The notes below the pieces were generated by a model, which was not told where the DNA came from, made no database searches, and saw only the letters and a program-made list of their open reading frames with translations. From positions 1 through 64,000 of the forward strand of contig JBEKIF010000024.1 of NCBI GenBank assembly GCA_050011895.1: a DNA stretch of 64,000 bases, given 5' to 3'. This document shows, one piece after another, positions 61,062 to 64,000 of this stretch (positions are counted from its first letter, which is position 1; the number at the start of each line of letters is the position of its first letter). The position numbers and the translations under genes are program-made. The stretch comes from DATBGO01 sp050011895 (lineage in GTDB: Bacteria > Actinomycetota > Actinomycetes > Streptosporangiales > Streptosporangiaceae).

Positions 61062-62300
61062 TCAGGTCAGCACGTGGATGTTCCTCGCCGCGCACATGTC
61101 GGTGAGGATCTCCGGCCACACTGAAACGCTGACCTCACCCAGGTGAGCCTTGCGGAGCAGGAGCATCAGCGTGCGGGACTGGCCGATGCCGCCGCCGACC
61201 GACAGCGGGAACTCGCCGCGCACGATGCCCTGATGGTAGGGGAGTTCGAGGAAGTCGAGCTGGCCGCTGCGGGCCAGCTGCTGCTTCAGGGTATCGGCGG
61301 TGACCCGGATGCCCATGGAGGTCAGCTCATGACGGCGCCTGGTGACGTGATTCCAGACCAGGATGTCCCCGTTGAGGCCATGTGTCGGCTTTCCGGTTGC
61401 CGCGGACGTGTCGGTGATCCAGTCGTCATAGTCAGCAGCGCGCATCTCGTGCGGGTAGCCGTCCCTGAGCGGGCAGCCGATCCCGATGATGAAGACCGCG
61501 GGACAGTCCTGCAGCACCCTGGTTTCGCGCTGTTTGCGCGGCAGGTCCGGGTACATGTCGAGCAGGTCTTCGGCATGCAGGAAGGCGAGCTCCGCCGGCA
61601 AGCTGGGATAGCGAGGGTCCTTCAGGATCGGGAACATCTCCTGCACGAAGCGCTCGGCACCGACCAGCACCTGCCAGATCTTACCGACTATCTCGGTCAG
61701 GAAGCCGACCTCGCGCTGATCCTGGGTGATCACGCTCTCCCAGTCCCACTGATCCACATAGCAGCTGTGGTCGTGGTCGAGGAAGTAGTCCTTGCGGACC
61801 GCGCGCATGTCGGTGCAGATGCCCTGGCCCGGCCCGCAGTCGAACTGCCGCAGCGCGACCCGCTTCCATTTGGTGGCCGCCTGCACGATCTGTGCATCGA
61901 CAGGATGCAGGTCGCGGTCGTTGCTGATGTGGAACTGGACAGGCGTACGCGAGCCGTCGCGATCGAGCATATCGTTGACGCCGCTGTCGACGCCCACGAT
62001 GAGCGGGACGGTGACCATCAGGAGGTTCAGCTCGCGGCAGAGCCTGTCCTCGATGTACTGCTTCACGGCGAAGATCGCCCGCTGCGTCTCCCGTGGCGTC
62101 AGCAGCGAGTCGTAGTCGCGCGGCAGCACGAGTTCGAGGTCCGCATAATTGCCGATACCTGGTCCGGCGAGATCTGAGCGCTTGTCTGCGCCCTTCTCCC
62201 AGCCAGTATCTGAGCTCTTGCCTGAGCCAGTGTCCGAGCTCTTGCCTGAGCCAGTGTCCGAGTTCTTGCCTGAGCCAGTGTCTGAGCCGTTGTCGACCAT
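61062..62300 (-). CDS. asnA: aspartate-ammonia ligase (AsnA-type asparagine synthetase)
   Basis: This 412-residue enzyme makes asparagine from aspartate, ammonia and ATP in the cytoplasm. It has the AsnA class II tRNA-synthetase-like core: VDQWDWESVI, AVFIIGIGCPLRDGYPHEMR, ADYDDWITD, GLNGDILVWN, SSMGIRV-like TSMGIRVTADTLKQQLA and GGGIGQSRTLMLLLRK. E. coli AsnA has 330 residues; here an N-terminal tail of about 50 residues with NSDTGSGK repeats precedes the core. I chose the ATG at 62300 since AGAGGAGG lies before it. AsnA is unusual in actinomycetes. The gene is 102 bp downstream of a GT-A-like gene. Confidence 0.95.
   Translation of the reverse strand: MVDNGSDTGSGKNSDTGSGKSSDTGSGKSSDTGWEKGADKRSDLAGPGIGNYADLELVLPRDYDSLLTPRETQRAIFAVKQYIEDRLCRELNLLMVTVPLIVGVDSGVNDMLDRDGSRTPVQFHISNDRDLHPVDAQIVQAATKWKRVALRQFDCGPGQGICTDMRAVRKDYFLDHDHSCYVDQWDWESVITQDQREVGFLTEIVGKIWQVLVGAERFVQEMFPILKDPRYPSLPAELAFLHAEDLLDMYPDLPRKQRETRVLQDCPAVFIIGIGCPLRDGYPHEMRAADYDDWITDTSAATGKPTHGLNGDILVWNHVTRRRHELTSMGIRVTADTLKQQLARSGQLDFLELPYHQGIVRGEFPLSVGGGIGQSRTLMLLLRKAHLGEVSVSVWPEILTDMCAARNIHVLT
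62200..62292. repeat. 24-bp in-frame tandem repeat at the asnA 5' end
   Basis: Three full and one partial 24-bp unit (CCTGAGCCAGTGTCCGAGCT and so on) encode the eight-residue repeats SDTGSGKS in the N-terminal tail of AsnA. Confidence 0.9.
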
Positions 62301-62402
62301 GGCAGCCTCCTCTGGCGCGCGGTCGCCCATGATGCTCGCAGCCAGCTCAAGGCCCGTCACGGGCCGAAGGTCACCATTGCGGGGATTCTGCCCCGGCACT
62401 CC

Positions 62403-63554
62403 CTACGTGCTGGTCTCCGGCTTCCCGCGAGCGTGCCACGTCAGATGCGGGGTGCCCCGCCGCGATAGCGAGTCGAGTGCCTTCTCTCGCGGCAGGTGGG
62501 CGGGGAGCTGCTGAATGTGGCGCTGCCATAGCTCTTTGTCTGCGGCCCAGGCTTGCAGGTAGTCGTGGCATAGAGCTGGCTTGATACGCGCCAGGCGGCC
62601 CAGGGAGCCTTTCAGCGCGGCGATCCTGCGGGTCTTTTCTCCTGTTTCGAGCTGGTGCTTATCAACCATCTCCAGCACCTGCTCAATGAACCGTCCGCGT
62701 GATTTTAGGAAGCTGCTCCAGTGACGCAGATCGGCATCCATCATGGGTCTTCCCTGGTCGAGCAGCCAGTATATTCCCTCGGCGAGCACGTCGCCGAGTT
62801 CCTCGGCCCGGGCCCGGTCGGGGTTCCGGAAGGGATCATAAGGCTGCTGGCTTACCCTCCCGGTGGCTGCGATGGGCTGCAGGCCTTTCTCTGCATCCAG
62901 CACGAAAAACCAGTCATCGTTATAGATATCGGGGAAGAACGAGCAGCTCCGCTTCACTTCGAGGGCGAGCGCCCCGCCGCCGATAAACGATTGCTGGGCG
63001 CCGCCTGCATCGCGAAAGGCATGGCAGACTACCGAGTGGTCAGGGAAACCTTCGATGATCAGCCCGACGGCGTTGTGGGTATCCAGAAGGCCGACTGCCT
63101 GCCGCATGTGATCCGGATTCAGTTCGGTGATGTCATCATCGAGAAACACGACACGTGACCAGCTGAGCATTCGGCTGAGGACCAGCGCGAGGTTGCGCTT
63201 GGGGCTCAAGTCTGTCCGGCGGGCGAAAATGGTGCCAGCTAGCAGGCGTGAGGTCTCCAGGTCCGGCAGGCGAAGCTTAGTGGGCTCGGGCACGTCGATG
63301 GCGATCAGGTCAACGCCTCTAGGTAGCCGCTGGGCTGCCTCGCTTGCTCGTGTCCATTTCCCGCTGTGCAGGGTGACCAGTGGGCAGTCCAAGGACATGG
63401 CCAAGCCGGCTGCTTGCGTCAGGTACGCAGGCCGGCGGGCAGTCGGCACGATGATGGCGTCGACGCTCCGACGCGGCGGCGCCGGATCCTCGAGTGCCCA
63501 CAGCAGATCCCGGTGAGATCCGTGATGATCCGGAGTCTCACTCCCCGGCATCAT
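62403..63554 (-). CDS. GT-A-fold glycosyltransferase-like protein
   Basis: This roughly 383-residue protein has a GT-A-like N-terminal half. DAIIVPTARRPAYLTQAAGL begins the nucleotide-binding fold and SRVVFLDDDITEL supplies a DDD triad for metal-sugar-nucleotide binding. GGGALALEVKRSCSFFPDIY and YNDDWFFVLDAEKGL follow as a GT2-like second acidic motif. The C-terminal 110 residues are helical. No signal or membrane helices are seen. The ATG at 63554 overlaps the 3' end of the upstream gene by 17 bp, so the two are coupled. The acceptor is unknown. Confidence 0.7.
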   Translation of the reverse strand: MMPGSETPDHHGSHRDLLWALEDPAPPRRSVDAIIVPTARRPAYLTQAAGLAMSLDCPLVTLHSGKWTRASEAAQRLPRGVDLIAIDVPEPTKLRLPDLETSRLLAGTIFARRTDLSPKRNLALVLSRMLSWSRVVFLDDDITELNPDHMRQAVGLLDTHNAVGLIIEGFPDHSVVCHAFRDAGGAQQSFIGGGALALEVKRSCSFFPDIYNDDWFFVLDAEKGLQPIAATGRVSQQPYDPFRNPDRARAEELGDVLAEGIYWLLDQGRPMMDADLRHWSSFLKSRGRFIEQVLEMVDKHQLETGEKTRRIAALKGSLGRLARIKPALCHDYLQAWAADKELWQRHIQQLPAHLPREKALDSLSRRGTPHLTWHARGKPETST

Positions 63555-64000
63555 TCGTCCGTGACCATTCAAAGAGCCTGTAGTCGGCGATAGTCCAGTC
63601 GGGGGTCAAGGCCGCCCCGTTCTCGACTTGCACGCGGGTGAGGATACAGTACGAGTCGCTGTCGCCAAACCGGGATCGCAGGTATTCGGCGTTCCGGTCA
63701 CGGAACCGCTTATCGGTCAGCGCCCGGACAGCACCGTAGCTGCCGCTTCCATACATTCCATTGCAGATAGTGACGGTCCGTTTCCGGTTGAAAGGATTCG
63801 TTGCCCTGGCGAATAGCGCCACGTCCTGGCGGAGGATATTGCGCTGGTCCGATTTTTCCAGGAGCGGCCTGTGCCTGGTGGTGCGCCCGTTCTCATCGAC
63901 TTCAAAGTACTGGCCTTCTGGTGAACTCCAGTCGGCTATCTGCCGCACGGGAAGTCGAAGGCCGCTAAGGACCGATCGCGTGGCGCGATTCCAGTCAACG
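63538..64000 (-). CDS. partial gene, conserved C-terminal domain of unknown function (5' end outside window)
   Basis: The frame is open to the window edge, so the start lies beyond it. The visible 154 residues include QIADWSSPEGQYFEVDENG, HRPLLEKSDQRNI, DVALFARATNPFNRKRTVTI, CNGMYGSGSYGAVRAL and NAEYLRSRFGD. I have seen such a block as the C-terminal half of actinobacterial proteins whose N-terminus is often a helix-turn-helix, but I cannot show that here. It overlaps the GT-A-like gene. Confidence 0.75.
   Translation of the reverse strand, partial: VDWNRATRSVLSGLRLPVRQIADWSSPEGQYFEVDENGRTTRHRPLLEKSDQRNILRQDVALFARATNPFNRKRTVTICNGMYGSGSYGAVRALTDKRFRDRNAEYLRSRFGDSDSYCILTRVQVENGAALTPDWTIADYRLFEWSRTNDAGE

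Overview
The window is GC-rich chromosomal DNA from a member of the Actinomycetota. The signs are GC-biased third codon positions, many GTG and a few TTG starts, GTGA/ATGA stop-start overlaps, a DprE1-type oxidase, a stand-alone LigD-type ligase, an ECF sigma factor with a zf-HC2 anti-sigma factor, DHA2 drug exporters with TetR partners, and a fragment of an F420-dependent NADP reductase. The lineage looks streptosporangial or streptomycete-like, but order-level placement is inference. No rRNA, tRNA, CRISPR array, intact transposase or prophage was seen.

Layout. 0.2-8 kb: cold-shock protein, secreted transglycosylase-like protein, SxxK serine hydrolase, DprE1 homologue, S9D-type peptidase and a nucleoside diphosphate kinase homologue. 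8.2-20 kb: a DNA-end-processing neighbourhood (SbcC, NurA-like nuclease, SixA, ATP-dependent ligase, SbcD, HerA-like ATPase). It also holds a TMEM175-type channel, an MFS/TetR pair and decayed amidase and GntR genes. 20-32 kb: an AT-richer secreted orphan, OsmC, a second TetR/MFS pair with a repeated operator, a lactonase/ECF sigma/anti-sigma operon, a DapB-fold dehydrogenase, a methyltransferase and membrane or secreted proteins of unknown role. 32-44 kb: glycogen-debranching-type enzyme, GT4 glycosyltransferase, alpha/beta hydrolase, DEAD-box helicase, a small Tudor-like protein, a coupled MpaB/UbiB pair and a GT-C-like membrane protein.

44.4-50 kb holds the most unusual locus. A double permease of the NitT/TauT type is translationally coupled to a 1245-residue protein. 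That protein joins an ABC ATPase, an AAA-associated domain, and two tandem KdpD-sensor plus USP-like modules, with no histidine kinase domain. The second KdpD module has lost its Walker A lysine, and both modules carry minisatellite-encoded linkers. No substrate-binding protein is encoded beside it. A terminator hairpin overlaps the stop codon.

50-64 kb: two 5'-truncated genes joined back to back, a sphingosine-1-phosphate-lyase-type enzyme with an FGGY kinase, another GT-C-like membrane protein, and the phosphate system pstSCAB with a USP gene and convergent phoU. It ends with an AsnA-type asparagine synthetase, a GT-A-like protein and a partial gene running off the window.

Two features recur across the window. 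One is short tandem repeats, both in-frame within proteins and in spacers. The other is a 68-bp palindromic element present at about 22.1 and 44.1 kb, whose arms are much better conserved than its centre.
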